A DNA stretch of 64,000 bases from Cynocephalus volans (GCF_027409185.1 NC_084462.1:185942071-186006070), one strand, 5' to 3'; positions 11,628 through 23,720 are shown, counted from the first letter of the stretch. Program-made: numbers and translations. The notes: generated by a model from the letters alone, not told the origin.

Positions 11628-11891
11628 TTTTAATCACAGATAAGTGAGAACATGTGGAATTTCTCTTTCTGTGCCTGACTCATTTCATGAAGATAAAAAT
11701 AAATAAATAAGTACACAATTAAACTGTAGGGAGGAGAAGACACAACAATTACAATTCCTTGTGAAGTTGTTACAACAAGTGAACAGATATGAGGTTGTTG
11801 GGAGGGGGCGAGGCAGGGTGAAGGGAGGTTTTGGTAATGGGCCTTAATAATCAACTACATTGTATATTGATAAAATAAAACAAAATTCATA
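11628..11891 (+). mobile_element. Short L1 with inverted 5' part, in A only
   Basis: The left part (from about 11632) reads as minus-strand L1 (ataagtgagaacatgtgga), while the right part reads as plus-strand L1 3' UTR (attaaactgtagggaggag) with an A-rich end. The insert is flanked by a matching AAATGTTTC at about 11619-11627 and 11892-11900, a plausible target duplication. Unit B lacks it at the aligned place (about 31665). This is the usual product of twin priming. Confidence 0.75.
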
Positions 11892-12330
11892 AAATGTTTC
11901 TATGAATCAGCTCTACTTGATATAGACAAATTGGTTACTATGTTAAATCAGCACTGGTGGTGAATCTTTTCAAAGAGAGCTAATATTGCTTTGGTCATAT
12001 GTAACTAGTCAACATGGTAATCCTGGGAATTTCTGAAGGTGGAACATGGCCATGAGACAAATCTCAAGGGCTCTGGACATCTGCAGGGGGATTTTCTTCA
12101 ACTTCCTTCCATTCTTCAGAGGATTCAGAGGTGTTTTATTTACCATCTGCCTCTTTACTCTATGTCTTGATATAATCCATTGGCAAAATGTTACAGCTCT
12201 TTCAGTTGATAAAAAGCTGCTTTATTTTGTGTTTCCAACCTGTGATATGAAAAAAATTACATAAAGTGAGCTTGTCAAAATTCTAAACACTAGAGCACAC
12301 ACATATGAAACTCAGTCGTGACTAGGAATT

Positions 12331-13360
12331 TTTTATTGAGAATGTACGTAATTACACATAAATTACATAAATATATTCAAGGTGAACCCTGGCATGAGTC
12401 TCTAGTGATTATATAAGACAAAAATGGGCAGCCTCATTGGTGCCTTTTTATTGTTCCCATGAGGGACTTCTGTCCATGTGGACACATGACACAGTTCTAC
12501 TCATGGAGGCAGGAGAGATGGTCTGCGGGGCTTTCCTGATTCTCCAGAAGGGCATTTCAGAAGAATGATCCCCTTTCTTGTATAAAACAAAATATCATCG
12601 TATCTGTGTGTGACTGGAAAGTCATTCATGTCCACACTTGATAAGAGCGAACTGTGCCATGAAGCTAAATTGTGAAGCTTATTAGTGTCTAACACTGAGA
12701 AAATTAATTAACTGGATACATGAACTGTTGAAATCCCTTAGTCTGGATCCATTCTCATATGTTCTTCTTGTTTCACTACCTTGTGATTTGTGTCATTGTT
12801 TAGTCAGTTCCAGTCACCTCTGTTTACTTTCTGCTGAAATAGAGCACATAATCATCTACAGATGTTAAGATTAAAAGGAAAATGAATAACTGACTTGAAA
12901 AATAACCTGAGTTCGAGGTCAGGTACCAATTACTTTGTTGTTAGTAATACAGGTAGAAGTTGTGAATAAATGCTTTGTGCTCAAAATAATTCTATCGTAT
13001 TTATGGCAATTCCACACATTTCTTAGATTTATTAGAGACTCACATTGAGAACCTTGAAATAATTATTTTGGGTTTATTAATTATGCCATTATAACACAAC
13101 TGGTTATTTTATTAACCAGGAATTGCTATTCCAATGTTATCTTTACATTAGACTAAGATCCTCTGCCTTATGTAAAATAACTCCAGATGCCAGAAAGTAT
13201 TTCACTTATTACAGCTCATAAATTAGCCAAAACAGGAATAAGCACACGTGATTTTGGAGAAGTGCACGTCTGTGAACACTTTTCAAACAAAGGGGATTCT
13301 CACATCATCCGGAAAACGACATTAAAATAGACAAGCTCAGGAACTTTCAGAGCCGCTCCT
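12331..13360. other. No gene seen
   Basis: AT-rich unassigned DNA between unit A and unit P. I see no V exon, octamer or clear repeat family. Short open frames here (for example 12501-12695) have no recognisable content. Confidence 0.6.
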
Positions 13361-14619
13361 ATATCCCAATTACTTGGCTGTCCGGATGCTCTCAGGACAC
13401 ACACAACTCTGGTCACCTCAGTAGAACTCAGGTCATTTGCACATTCATGAGGTGGAGTATTTTATAGTTCAATAACTAGCTCGGCCGCAGAGGAGAAGAC
13501 CGATGGCACATGGGCCACGCCACAGTGAGAGGCTGCGGGTCCAGGTCATAATCCACCTTGAGGACATGCATCTCCTGCCTCACCCCTGAGCTCAGAGCAG
13601 GCAGAGCTCCCCTCTCTGAGGAACAAGACCCCCCAGGACACTCTTCTCACTGTGAACCCACATCTGAGTATTATGGTGACCACCTCGATCATTTATGAGC
13701 CTGTCAGTGTCTCTATTGCTGAGCTGTTGCACTGACCCCATGCTGGCCTCACCAGGCACCAGAGCAGCCTCTGTAACTCAGAGAGAGTGACCATGAGTGT
13801 CCAGCAGGACTCATGGGTGGCTGTGAGATCTATCGGGCACTTCTGAGTTTGTTTCCCTGCACCTGTCTGGGTGACCTATGATCCCAGGCTGTTCAGTAGA
13901 AAGACCCCTGATTCTCAGAATAACCATGGACTGTGTGATCCAGGGCTGGGTCCCTGATTATATTGACAAGAAGTTGAATGGGGCACTTCATAAACAAATA
14001 TTTTCCAAAATATTGCTTGAAAATTCTGTTTTGAATAAATCTGAATCTCATCCCCAACTCCTCATAATAAAATGTACACAGTACTTACATAGTTACCATT
14101 CATGCACATTGGTCCTCATATCACTAATCTATTTATGATCAACTCAGGTTCATTCATCTGCCACCATCTCTGAATCACCACTTTCCTGTCAAACACTCAG
14201 GCCAGGTAGCATCACTAGACCTGAAATCTGAATGCCCTATTACTGCGATCAGTGTGTAACCCAAAATTCTGCACCATTTGAATTAATGAAGGCATCCCTG
14301 TATTCCAGAATTTTACTAGTGAGACACCTACAAGAACTAAAAATTTCTTCTAAATATTGCTCTCCTTGCATTATCGTTTCAGCTGAATGCTCCCAGTAAA
14401 ATAAAATATTATAGGAACATCTTCACTGCTTTAAATATTTGCATTTATGTCAGTATGTTTGAAAGATGAAGTTCCAGGCCTTGACAGGAAGCCTCTCCCC
14501 AGCCAGCTCTGCACATGCTGGAGCCTGTGCTGGGCATGTCCTGAGCACCCCCTGCAGCCGAGTGCTGGCCCTGCAGGGGAGGCTCCTGCCTGGGCTCAGG
14601 GTGTGTTATCCGCGCAGCG

Positions 14620-14935
14620 TCTCTGCTGCAGTATTAAGGGTCTGTGCCACAGCTTCAGAGTGTTCTTTCAGGAACACCATACGCTTTTGTCAGCATTTCT
14701 TAAGGTAGTGAATTAGTCTCACTAAACCCAAATGCTCTGTAGAGGAAAAACAAGTGAATGTTTTATAACACTACCTGGGAGCCTGTTCCCTGGAGCTGGC
14801 AGATGCAGTGACATAGCTGACACTCATGGTGAGTCCAGAAATTCTCGGGGGTGTGGGCGAGTCTCTTATCTCCTCCAGAATTATCTTGCAGAAGGTCATA
14901 GCAGTGAACACCTGAGTCTAAAGAATTATGGAGCT
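14620..14935 (-). pseudogene. IGHV relic (copy P), IGHV3-like
   Basis: The 3' edge at 14620 still shows a TACTGC-type end of FR3, followed by a decayed heptamer CGCTGCG (14613-14619), a 23-base spacer and a decayed nonamer GCAGGAGCC (14581-14589). At about 14775-14860 the minus strand shows a CTGGACTCACC, AGCTATG and GCCAGCTCCAGGGAA series that lines up with FR1-CDR1-FR2 of an IGHV3-like exon. The FR3/CDR2 part between is scrambled, and no leader is recognisable; a CA tract lies where the intron should be. A CTCF-like remnant (GGCTGCAGGGGGTGC on the minus strand) persists about 20 bases past the nonamer. Clearly dead. Confidence 0.7.
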
Positions 14936-14967
14936 CAGAGCCCACTCAACAGCTAATAATGCAAGTA

Positions 14968-15008
14968 AATGCACACACTCACACACACACACACAAACAC
15001 ACACACAC
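14968..15008. repeat. (CA)n microsatellite
   Basis: An interrupted CA tract sits where the leader/intron of relic P would be expected. Confidence 0.9.
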
Positions 15009-15310
15009 GGGCTAGTGTTAATGGTAATGAGCAGGAAATATGTACTTCTTGTCTGTTTTTTACATGTAGGTAGTGCCTCTACACTGACCCTGGGCCTAGG
15101 ATTGTGACTCGCTTTGTCAAACAGAACAAAAGTAAACACAATACCAGTGTAGACTTGGGAAGTGCACACATTGTGGGATTTCCTGCTCTCCCATCACACA
15201 GGAACTCTTTAGATGCCTGTGAGATGGGGCCAGGGTCTCCCTGAGGAGGGCCAGACATACAAAGCCATGCCCAGTCAGTGCAACCACACTGAGCCGCCTG
15301 ACATGGTGAA

Positions 15311-16700
15311 GTGGGATTCTTCCAAAGATGCAAGGATGGTTCAATATACTCAATTAATAAACATGATTCATTACTTCAAAAATTTAAAAATATCAAGAAC
15401 AAGAATCATATGGTCATCTCAAGAGACATAGAATAAGCATTTGATAAAATACGCAATCCCTTCATGATAAAGACTCTTCACAAATTAGGTATAGCAGGAA
15501 AAAATAAAAATAAATAAAAACTAGTAAATCCAAACATGACAAACCTACCAAAAACATCATCCTGAATAGAGAAAAAACAAAAGTTTTTGTTTGTTTGTTT
15601 GTTTTTCTTTAAGAGCATGGAGAAGACAAGGATGGCCACTGTCACCTCTCCTATGTAACATGGTATTGGAAGAGCTGGACAGAGCATTCAGAGAGGACTA
15701 AGAAGTAAAGGGAAACCCAACTGGCCAAAACAAAGTCGAATTGTTCCCTTTTGCAGATGACATGATCTTATATAAAGAAAAACCTAAAGAATCTAGTAAA
15801 GAACTCTTAGAAGTGACAAGCAAATTCCATAAATTAGTCTGAAACAAAATCAATATATGTAAAATACAGTAGTGTTTTAATACACCAAGAACAAACTATC
15901 AGAAAAGAGATTGAAAAAGCAATCCCATTTACAATACTCACCCCAAAATAAAATACCTAGAAATATATTTAACCAAGGAAGTGAAAGATCTCTACAATGA
16001 GAACTACAAAACAATGCTGAAAGAAATTAAATAGGACACCAAAAGACGGAACGGCATGTCATTTACATGGTTTGGAAGTGTTAATGTGAAAATGTCCATA
16101 GCACCCAAAGGTATATACAGTTTCAATGCAATTGCATTCTTCAGAGAAATAGAAAAAACAATCCTCACATTCATATGGAACAACAAAAGACATCAAATAG
16201 AATCAAAAGGAAAAACAAACAAATGGGATTATATCATACTAAAATCTTCTGCATTGCAATGGGAACATTCAACAGAATGAAAAGATGACTTACAGATACG
16301 GAAAAAATTACAAAATATTCATCCAACAAGGACTAATATCCAGAATATGCAAGGAATTCAAACAACTTCACAGTAAAATACATATGTACATATATATGTA
16401 AAGTACATATATATATATATGTACATACATATTTTAAAAATTGACAAAGGGGCTGAAAATGCATTTGTCAAAAAAGACATACAAATGGCCAACAGTCATG
16501 AAAAAATGCTCAACATCACTAAGCATCAGGGAAATGCAAATGAAAACCACATTGTGACATCACCTCACTCCAGTTCCACTGGCTAAAATCAAAAGGACAC
16601 AGAATAACAAACGCTGGTGAGGATGCAGACAAATGGGAACACTTCTAGACTTCCCGTGGAACTGTTAGTTAGTTCAGCTGTTATGGAAAACAGAATGGCC
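15311..16700 (+). mobile_element. L1 ORF2 to 3' fragment
   Basis: Sense L1 ORF2 with landmarks in order: aagatgcaaggatggttcaa, a ggatggccactgtcacctct stretch, caatcccatttacaatactc and tcaacatcactaagcatcag. An AT-rich tract (16375-16430) interrupts it. The frame is broken many times; it is a dead copy. Confidence 0.9.
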
Positions 16701-16714
16701 ATTTCTCAAACAAT

Positions 16715-17650
16715 GAGAAGTTACAGTGGGGTTGTTTGAGATCCTTACATATTCTGGATATAAATCCCTTGCCAGGTGTATATTTTGTAAGTACTTTCTC
16801 CCATTCTGTAGGTTGTCTTTCTGCTCTGTTGATTGTTTCCGTTGCTGAGCAGAAGTATTTTTATTTTCACATAGTCCCATTTGTTTAATTTTCTTTTGTG
16901 GCTTCGTTCTTTTAATGTACTGAATTACATTTATTCATTGCGTGTGTTGAACGATCTTTGCATCCAGCATTAAAGTGAACTTGATCTTGCTGAATAATAC
17001 TTGCGATAAATTTAATCTTTGTAAATATGTTACGACTATTTTAGTGGCCTAACATATTATCTATCCTGAATAATTTTTCATGTGGGCTTCAGAAGAATGT
17101 GCGCTCTGCCCCTGTTGGATGGAATGTTCTGTTCACTGTTTTTAGGTCCATTTGGCCTTAGATGTAGTTCAAGTCTGGTGTTTCTTTATTGAACTTCTGA
17201 TTGAATGATCTGTTTTTGAAAGTAGGGCATTCCAAACCCACTGTGACGATTGCTGTATATTTCCCTCCAGGTCTATTAATATTTATTTACATATTTATGT
17301 CTGCATACACTCTCTATGTATGTACTTATGTACACATACGTATTTGAGTTGTTAAATGTTCTTGATGAATGAACTGCTTTATTATTATGAATATCTTTTT
17401 AATCTCTTTTTACAATTTCAGACTTAAACTCTATTTGGTCTTAAGTAAGTGTAGCTGCCCCTCCTATCTTTCAGATTCTCCTTCCTTACATCTCCTTTAT
17501 TCCTTTCACTGTGAACATTTTGCGTGCTATTCTGCTAATCTATGTCTTTGACTGAAGCGTTAATCCATTTACATTCAATGTATATATTGATAGGTGAGGA
17601 CTTACTATAGCCTTTTCATTTATTTATTTTTCGGATTTCTCTGATGATCC
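16715..17650 (-). mobile_element. L1 ORF2 fragment, opposite orientation
   Basis: Reverse-complement L1 ORF2: the tctgtaggttgtctttctgc and atctttgcatccagcattaa landmarks, then the ctttattgaacttctgattg region. It abuts the preceding plus-strand L1 piece, again an inverted pair. Confidence 0.85.
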
Positions 17651-19080
17651 TGTGATTCTGTCTTTCTCTCCTGCGGTCTTCCTTTCTGACTTGATGATAT
17701 GCAGCATCAGTATGCTTTGATTCCTTTCTGCTTCACGTTCGTGTGTCCCCTATAGCTTCTTGCTTTGTGGTTAGCACGAGGTTCATACACAACATGCAGT
17801 AGTTATCAAAGTTCCTTTGGTTGCAATAACAACTTACTTTTGATTGAGAAGAACTCAGCAATTAACTCCCCTCAGACACATTTTATGTTTTTGATGTCCC
17901 AAGAGATATTTTACCTCGTGCATTCCTTAGCACATTATATCTCCATATAATACAGTTTTTTTTTCAGAATGTGTGCTCTTTTGCACGATGGAAAAGTTGA
18001 GAAATCTTAAGTTGAATCATCATAAGTCAGAGACTGTGCATCTTTCCACATGCTGCTAGACTGCACATTTTCTGTGAGAAATATACAGAAAAATTACTAT
18101 TTATTTAAATCTAATTTAAATTCACATTGCATTAGCATCTCTGAAATAAGAAGTTCACACTTGCCACTGTACTTTTTCATTGTTATATATGACATTGTTA
18201 AAATTTTAAATGTGTTAGTTAATTTAGTTAACATTGCATCAGACATTCAAGGTCACCGATGCCCTTTATCATGAAACTAACATGCAGGTAAGAGCCACCG
18301 TGCACTGAAGAAGAATTTAAAAGGGCTGTTTTTTTGTGTTGAATTTTACGAATTTTTCATATATCTTTTGTACTAAGAGTTATAGCCTTGTGCGCGCGCG
18401 TGTGTGTGTGCGTGTGTGAGTGTGTGTGTGAGAGAGAGACTGGCTATTACAGGGACCCAACCATGTGACATTTGTGTTATAAGGCTATACTCTAACCAAA
18501 TCAGCTCAGTGGCAGCCCCTGGATTCAGTTATAATACACATTCTCCACCTTTCCCTACATTCTTACAAAGAATGCATGTTTCATTTGAATTCAGGATACA
18601 TTAATTTCCTCTAACAGCACTCACTGTTGTGGATTACTCTCTCAGCCCTTCTTCATATCTAATCCACATCATTGGCAATCATAGGTATTTGACTGCATGT
18701 ATGTCACCTGGTCATCGGGGACATTGGTTATATACATTTTGGTTGTGCAATTGATACATTTTGATATACACATACATTGTAAAATGATACACCAATGTGA
18801 GTACCAAAGTATCTATCACTTCATACACTTATCACTTGTATGTGTACCTCGAGAACAGTTCAAATATACCCTCTTAGAAGTTATCAAGTATAAAATACAC
18901 CATTAGTAACTAATGTCACAAGGGTGTACATCAGATCTCCAGAAGTCATTCATCCTGTTAAATAAAAGCTTTGTGACCTTTTCCAGTATCTCTCTATTCC
19001 TACAACTACAATTCTCTGAAAACCACCGTTCTGCCCTGTGTATTTGACTGCATATATGGGGTCTGCTCATTGGGGACATT
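17651..19080. other. No gene; old L1 3'-UTR pieces and a GT tract
   Basis: AT-rich DNA with an impure GT/CG tract at 18390-18435 and an old L1 3'-UTR-like stretch at about 18740-18990 (minus orientation; landmarks agatctccagaag and catcctgttaaat). No V exon or other coding exon recognised. Confidence 0.6.
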
Positions 19081-19690
19081 GGTTACATTAAGGGTCACAA
19101 GACTGTCTGGTCCATTACCTAATCACTGCGTGACACTAGCATCTCTTGGTCTTGTCCACCAGGTGCTGTGAAGCTGGTGGATCCATCTGGACATGCTCTG
19201 CCATAAGTTGTGTGACTTGTTATAGGTGGCCTGGCACCACCAGCCACATGTGCCCCTCAGAAGATGCAGGCCTGTCCTGCACTAGTGCCTGAATTGCCTG
19301 GTTATGTGTCTGAAAGTCACAAGGGCTCACTTTCACAGGTAAGGAAGGTTCAGCTGACCCGCCTGTCACCTGTTCAGGCCTCCGTAGATAGATGAAGACA
19401 CCATATGGGCATTAGGGGACTGAGTGGGGTTGAGTTCATCGATGGACAAACCTTTATTCAAATCCACAAGGGGCAGAGTTGTGCGTATCTGAGGTAAGGG
19501 GATCATGTATGAACAAACGGTGTTTTTCAGAGGTCAAAGAGTGTGAGCTTAGAACACACAGCCAATGGGCCTTTTTTTTTTTTATTTTATTTAAATTATT
19601 TCCAGTCAAGAATGATGAGAATCTTCCAGAAGATCTGCTTGTCATGAATGAAACATGAGTCATAGAAATTCGGTGAAGGAAAAGACCTTA
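19080..19690. other. Conserved intergenic module M (3' of VH3-1)
   Basis: Lies directly downstream of the IGHV3 segment in V orientation. It shares a CACTGCGTGACACTAGCATC-type start and a CCTGCACTAGTGCCTGAAT stretch with 37240-37440 and, more weakly, with 48170-48350. No conserved open frame. Confidence 0.65.
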
Positions 19691-19911
19691 GTGACTGCTC
19701 AAATCTCATTTTCAAAAAACATCGTCAGTTTCTCCGTCGTTAACCAAGAGAGGATGTGAGGAGTTCAAAACACAAAGAAAAAGGCATGAAGTGTCTCAGG
19801 AGACACCTCCGACCTTGGAGAGGACACGAAACCGTTGATGTCTTCAGGAAACACCTCAGTGTCCTCTGCACCTGCCACTGGCACGAGGCCCCTGAGCTCA
19901 GTGTGTCCTGA

Positions 19912-19925
19912 GCGCCCCCTGGTGG
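19912..19925 (-). promoter_or_regulatory. CTCF motif beside the VH3-1 signal
   Basis: The minus strand reads CCACCAGGGGGCGC, a full match to the CTCF core consensus, in the same orientation as the V gene. It begins 20 bases beyond the nonamer. In mouse, proximal VH genes such as VH81X carry a functional CTCF site about this far from their recombination signal. Occupancy here is inference. Confidence 0.75.
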
Positions 19926-19945
19926 TCCCGTGTGTCCCTGCAGTA

Positions 19946-19984
19946 GGTTCTTGTCTGGGCTCCCACTGACGTCCCCTCACTGTG
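19946..19984 (-). promoter_or_regulatory. V recombination signal, 23-bp spacer (VH3-1)
   Basis: Heptamer CACAGTG (19978-19984), 23-base spacer, nonamer ACAAGAACC (19946-19954; one base from ACAAAAACC). Fully consensus-like. Confidence 0.95.
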
Positions 19985-20444
19985 TCTCTCGCACAGTAAT
20001 ACGTGGCCGTGTCCTCAGTTCTCGCATTTTCAGTTTGCAGATACAGTGTGTTCTTGGCGTTTTCCCTGGAGATGGTGAATCGGCCCTTCACGGAGTCTGC
20101 GTAGTATGTGCTACCACCAATCCAGCTAATGGCTGAGACCCACTCCAGCCCCTTCCCTGGAGCCTGGCGGACCCAGCTCATGCCATAGTCATCAAAGGTG
20201 AATCCAGAGGCGACACAGGTGAGTCTCAGAGACCCCCCAGGCTTCACCAAGCCTCCCCCGGACTCCACCAGCTGCACCTCACACTGGACACCTGCAAACA
20301 CAGAGACACCCTGGTCAAAAAACTCTCACACGAATCCACTATTTCTCCCATCCATAACCACAGACATTCTCAATGTCTCTATTTCGTCTTAATATGACCT
20401 TTTAATATAGCAAGAAGGAAAACGCAGCTCAGTCCAAACTCCAT
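19985..20444 (-). CDS. IGHV3-family segment, copy 1, intact
   Basis: Heavy-chain variable segment of the IGHV3 family (clan III). Leader exon 20399-20444 ([15 protein letters not shown]) ends at a GT donor; intron 107 bases; V exon 19985-20291 begins after AG and completes the leader as GVQC. Mature protein starts [20 protein letters not shown], has the first cysteine in LTCVASG, CDR1 GFTFDDYG, Trp41 in [18 protein letters not shown]2 ISWIGGST, then [20 protein letters not shown] and the second cysteine in TATYYCAR. Odd: FR3 reads [11 protein letters not shown] where almost all IGHV3 genes have LQMNSLRAEDT. Octamer and recombination signal are consensus. Expected to be functional unless the FR3 change harms folding. 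Confidence 0.95.
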
Positions 20445-20568
20445 GGTGACTCGTCTGTGTTCAGTCCTGATCACCGTGTTGGAGCACCTGGGAATCTGGG
20501 GCTGGTTCTTGTCTCCCAGAGCTGCAGGGTCAGGGCTGGGCTGCTTTACATCAGCAGAGGGAGGCCCT

Positions 20569-20576
20569 ATTTGCAT
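20569..20576 (-). promoter_or_regulatory. Ig promoter octamer (VH3-1)
   Basis: The minus strand reads ATGCAAAT exactly, 125 bases upstream of the leader ATG. Confidence 0.93.
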
Positions 20577-21139
20577 GTCCTCTTGCTACATAGCAGGCTC
20601 TGTGGTGGGAGCCTATGAAGAGGGCAGAGTCCAGAGCAGATGTGAGGGCTCCAGGGGAGTTTGGTGGCAATAACTATATTTGTGACAATATGTTTTTTAT
20701 TATACGATTATAACTTGATAGATACTTATAATTCATCTTACATTGTTTTTGCACAGAAACACAAAGTATTTGAGGCACTTCTGAATAGTAATTCTTTATA
20801 TAGATGTACAGTTATAAACAAAACCTTCAAAGGATTATACAGTGTATCCAAGTGCTCATCTTTGGGCACAGGGAGCCTCAGTGTCTGGGTCTGTGCTCCA
20901 CACCACGGATCCAACCCCAGGACAGAGCTGGGCCTGCCTAGTGACGTTTGCCTAGTTAGGTTCTCCTTCCTGTCATCACACTTTGTGATTTTGGTGTGTT
21001 CTGCCTTTTATTCACATCATACTTAGAGAACCAGAGTTTATGCAGATGCAACCTAAAGGATCTCTGAAATTATATGTTCCAGTATTTCCCTATCTCTCTT
21101 TCTCTATGGACACCTGCTTTTATTTGTCACCATCATAAG

Positions 21140-21620
21140 AAGCTATAATAGACAGAACAAACTGCACCTATTCAAAGTGTGCACTTGATGAGTGCTGACA
21201 TACATGTGCACCTGCACAGTCACCACCACAATGGAAATAGTGCACAAATATTTCATCCCAAAGCATTTCCTGCTGTTCTTCTGATTTCTTCATCCCACTG
21301 CTTCCTTCCTCTCTCCGTATGTCCAGGCAGCTCGTGAACTTCTTTATGTTACTTCACAGTATTTTTTCTCATCTACAATTGAAGTAAATGTAATATACAG
21401 TCAGTGCTTGGGATTCCTTGCTATACTTCATTCTGATCTTTTTTTCAAAATGTGTGACTTAAGCACTCATGACTTTTAATACGGTGTAGTATCCCAATGT
21501 ATGAAAATGCTTCTTTTATTCAGTTTACCTGCTAATGGGAATTTGGATCATGCTCAGATTCTGGATATTATAAAGTAAGCTGCTGTTAGAATACAAATGT
21601 AGAGATGGAGTAAAAGAGTT
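21140..21620 (-). mobile_element. Ancient L1 3' end
   Basis: Reverse-complement old L1: the tgcacctgcacagtcaccac stretch, then the gtagtatcccaatgtatg and ctggatattataaagtaagc landmarks. Same element in copy 2 at 39430-39900, so it predates the duplication. Confidence 0.7.
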
Positions 21621-22049
21621 TTTTCTTATTGTTTCAAGAAACACAATAACACTAGCAAGCCCACTGGATAAGTGGCAAATTAGTGCATTTTCTTAAAGAA
21701 ATCAAAGAGTGAAGTTAACAAGACAAACAGCAAACCTGAAATCTGGACAGAGTAGTTTTCAGGAAAAACAGGACCAAACCTTAGCTCACCTGGGTCGGAG
21801 ATCACTAGATGGCAAACACACTAGAGTAAAGATGAAACTAGAAATAGTTCATGAATTTCCAAATGTCCAGTGTGCTAAAGCATCAGAGTGTGAATCTGCC
21901 GGGATGCACATACCTGCAGGGATCCTAACTTCTTTCTGGCTTCTCCAGGGTTGGGGAGAATCACTCAGCTCCCGCCTCCTGGGGTGGTGCTCAAGGGGGA
22001 GAGGAGCAGCCCCCTGCCTAGTGCTCCAGCAGCTCCCACAGATCCTCCA

Positions 22050-23110
22050 CACAACAAGTTATCAATGTGCACGGGAGGCAGCAAAGCCAATATTTATGCT
22101 TTACATTTTGAGAAACTGCTGAACAGTTTTTCAAAGTGCATATAAATTTTATGTTCTCACCAGCATTTTATGAACAAACTGATTTCTCCACATCCTCATC
22201 AATAGCTCTTATTATTCCTCATTTTTATCATATTCATACAACGTGGCACAAAACAGAAACCTAAAACATAGAAGAACCCGAATACTGAACACTGCATATT
22301 ATTAATTCCACCAATGAAAATTATCCAGAATAGGCATGCGTGGAGACAGAAATTAGGTTAGTGGTCACTGGACCGGGATAAACAGGAGAAAGGGAGGACT
22401 GGAACGTGACACTGAAGATATGTGTTCATTTTGGGATATTCAAATAATCTAAAATTAAATTCTGGTGGTGTTTGCACAAATTTTGTTAATTATTTTGTGA
22501 GTAACATATACTGAAGTCTTCTAAACTGAACACTTTTATAGGTAGATTTTATCATAAGTAAAATATATTTCAATAATTTATAAAAAAATCTATCATTAAC
22601 TTTCATCAATTAATACAGTTGTACAATTTTTTACAGTTTATAACCCATATGAAACATACTTTTGTGAAACAAACAACAAACATTGTGATGTCAGTAATTT
22701 AAAGGATATGAGTGCATTGTCTATTTTCTCTTTTGTTCTCTGTGATTTCTGGCTCATGTCCATAGAGTCTGCGCACACACCTAGTTCCTGAATTGTTTCA
22801 CCTATATTTTGCCTTAGTAATTTTTCAGTTTCAGGTCTTATACTTAAGTCTTTAATCCACTTTGAGTTGAATTTGTATATGGTGTGAGGTAAATACCTAG
22901 TGTCATCCTTCTGCTTATGGACATCCAGTTTTCCCTGCATCACTTGCTGAGAGGAAGTTTTGTCCCCAATGTAGATTTTTGTTGCCTTTGTCCCATATCA
23001 GATGGCTGTGAGCCTGAGGGGTGTTTTCTGTATTCTCAATTCTGCTCCACTGGTCTGAGTGTCTATAGTCAGTACTAATAGTTTCTATAGTCAGTAATAA
23101 TATATTTCAA
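22050..23110 (-). mobile_element. Mixed old L1 fragments
   Basis: 22050-22235 is minus-strand L1 (gagaaactgctgaacagttt); 22290-22570 resembles an old L1 3' end in plus orientation (gagacagaaattaggttagt); 22690-23110 is minus-strand ORF2 tail (ccactttgagttgaatttgt, gacatccagttttccctgca). All three recur in order at 40340-41410. Confidence 0.7.
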
Positions 23111-23399
23111 AATAGCAAGGAGAGTAAGTTTCAAATGTCTTCCCCCCAAAATTCTAAGTTGATGCGATGGATATATTGACCAGCTTGACCTGGAAAATCT
23201 ACACAACTCTTCCAGTTGTCGAGAAGGCAAAACATCACTAGACAAAAAGTCTCATTAGATTAGTTCTACTATGTTTCCACTTGTATTGTCAGGGCTAGTG
23301 CTCAGACCCTTCAAACCCATTGTACAAGCTGCATCACAAACCCCTCACATGCCAGGCTCGGTCAACAGACACTTCACACACAGGTCCACGCTAGGTAAT

Positions 23400-23720
23400 T
23401 GGAAAGATCCCGGTATCATTGGCAGATGACATGAGCTCCATCTTCAGCAACAGCAGCAGCAGCTTTCAGGTCCAGCAGCTGACAAGTCTGGTGGCTGCAG
23501 AGGTGGTGGTGGCAGTGGCCTTGCAGAGGGTCCCAGTGGCACTGGCAGCAACAGCTTGGTCAACACCCTCCAGAAGCAGTAGAGGCTTCCCATAGCCCCT
23601 GTGGACCTCCCAGGGGTGGGGAGAGCACCGTGGGTCAGACCCACTCATCCTTTATACTTCAATCCATAACCCAGGAAACCTGGGTGCACATGCGCAATTA
23701 CATTAGACAATAACCAAGGA
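23400..23720. other. CAG/GGT-rich unassigned repeat
   Basis: A stretch with a short CAG run (23446-23463), GGTGGTGGT and a cagcaacagcttg landmark. The right part recurs at about 41785-41960 in copy 2. Could be part of an old LTR or a low-copy repeat; not recognised, not coding. Confidence 0.5.

Larger units (their letters stand above)
4370..12330. repeat. Duplicated V unit A (related to B and C)
   Basis: This unit carries the IGHV4-like segment at 6869-7309. Its left part (4440-5600) aligns with 23820-24900 and 42840-43930; its 3' flank module (5985-6400) aligns with 25000-25290, 44030-44330 and 48655-49065; its upstream part (8150-11590) aligns with 27000-29935; and its right end (11900-12330) aligns with 31640-32095. 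Differences between copies are mostly insertions: an L1 piece at 10185-10590, another at 11628-11891, and a 25-bp tandem duplication at 10915-10964 in A; a 1.7-kb L1 in B. Confidence 0.85.
13360..15310. repeat. Duplicated V unit P (copy of 52220-54070)
   Basis: The block aligns by eye with 52220-54070: the CAGAGAGAGTGACC-type stretch near 13776 matches 52540, the V relic matches 53452-53775, and the ctttgtcaaacagaac stretch near 15111 matches 53909. The two copies have diverged more than VH3-1 and VH3-2, so this duplication is older. Confidence 0.8.

Noticed and set aside
21709-22122. 137-residue frame also partly open in copy 2 (40114-40567)
   Set aside because: The two copies use different frames and do not keep the same protein; the stretch is V-upstream flank with old L1 nearby.
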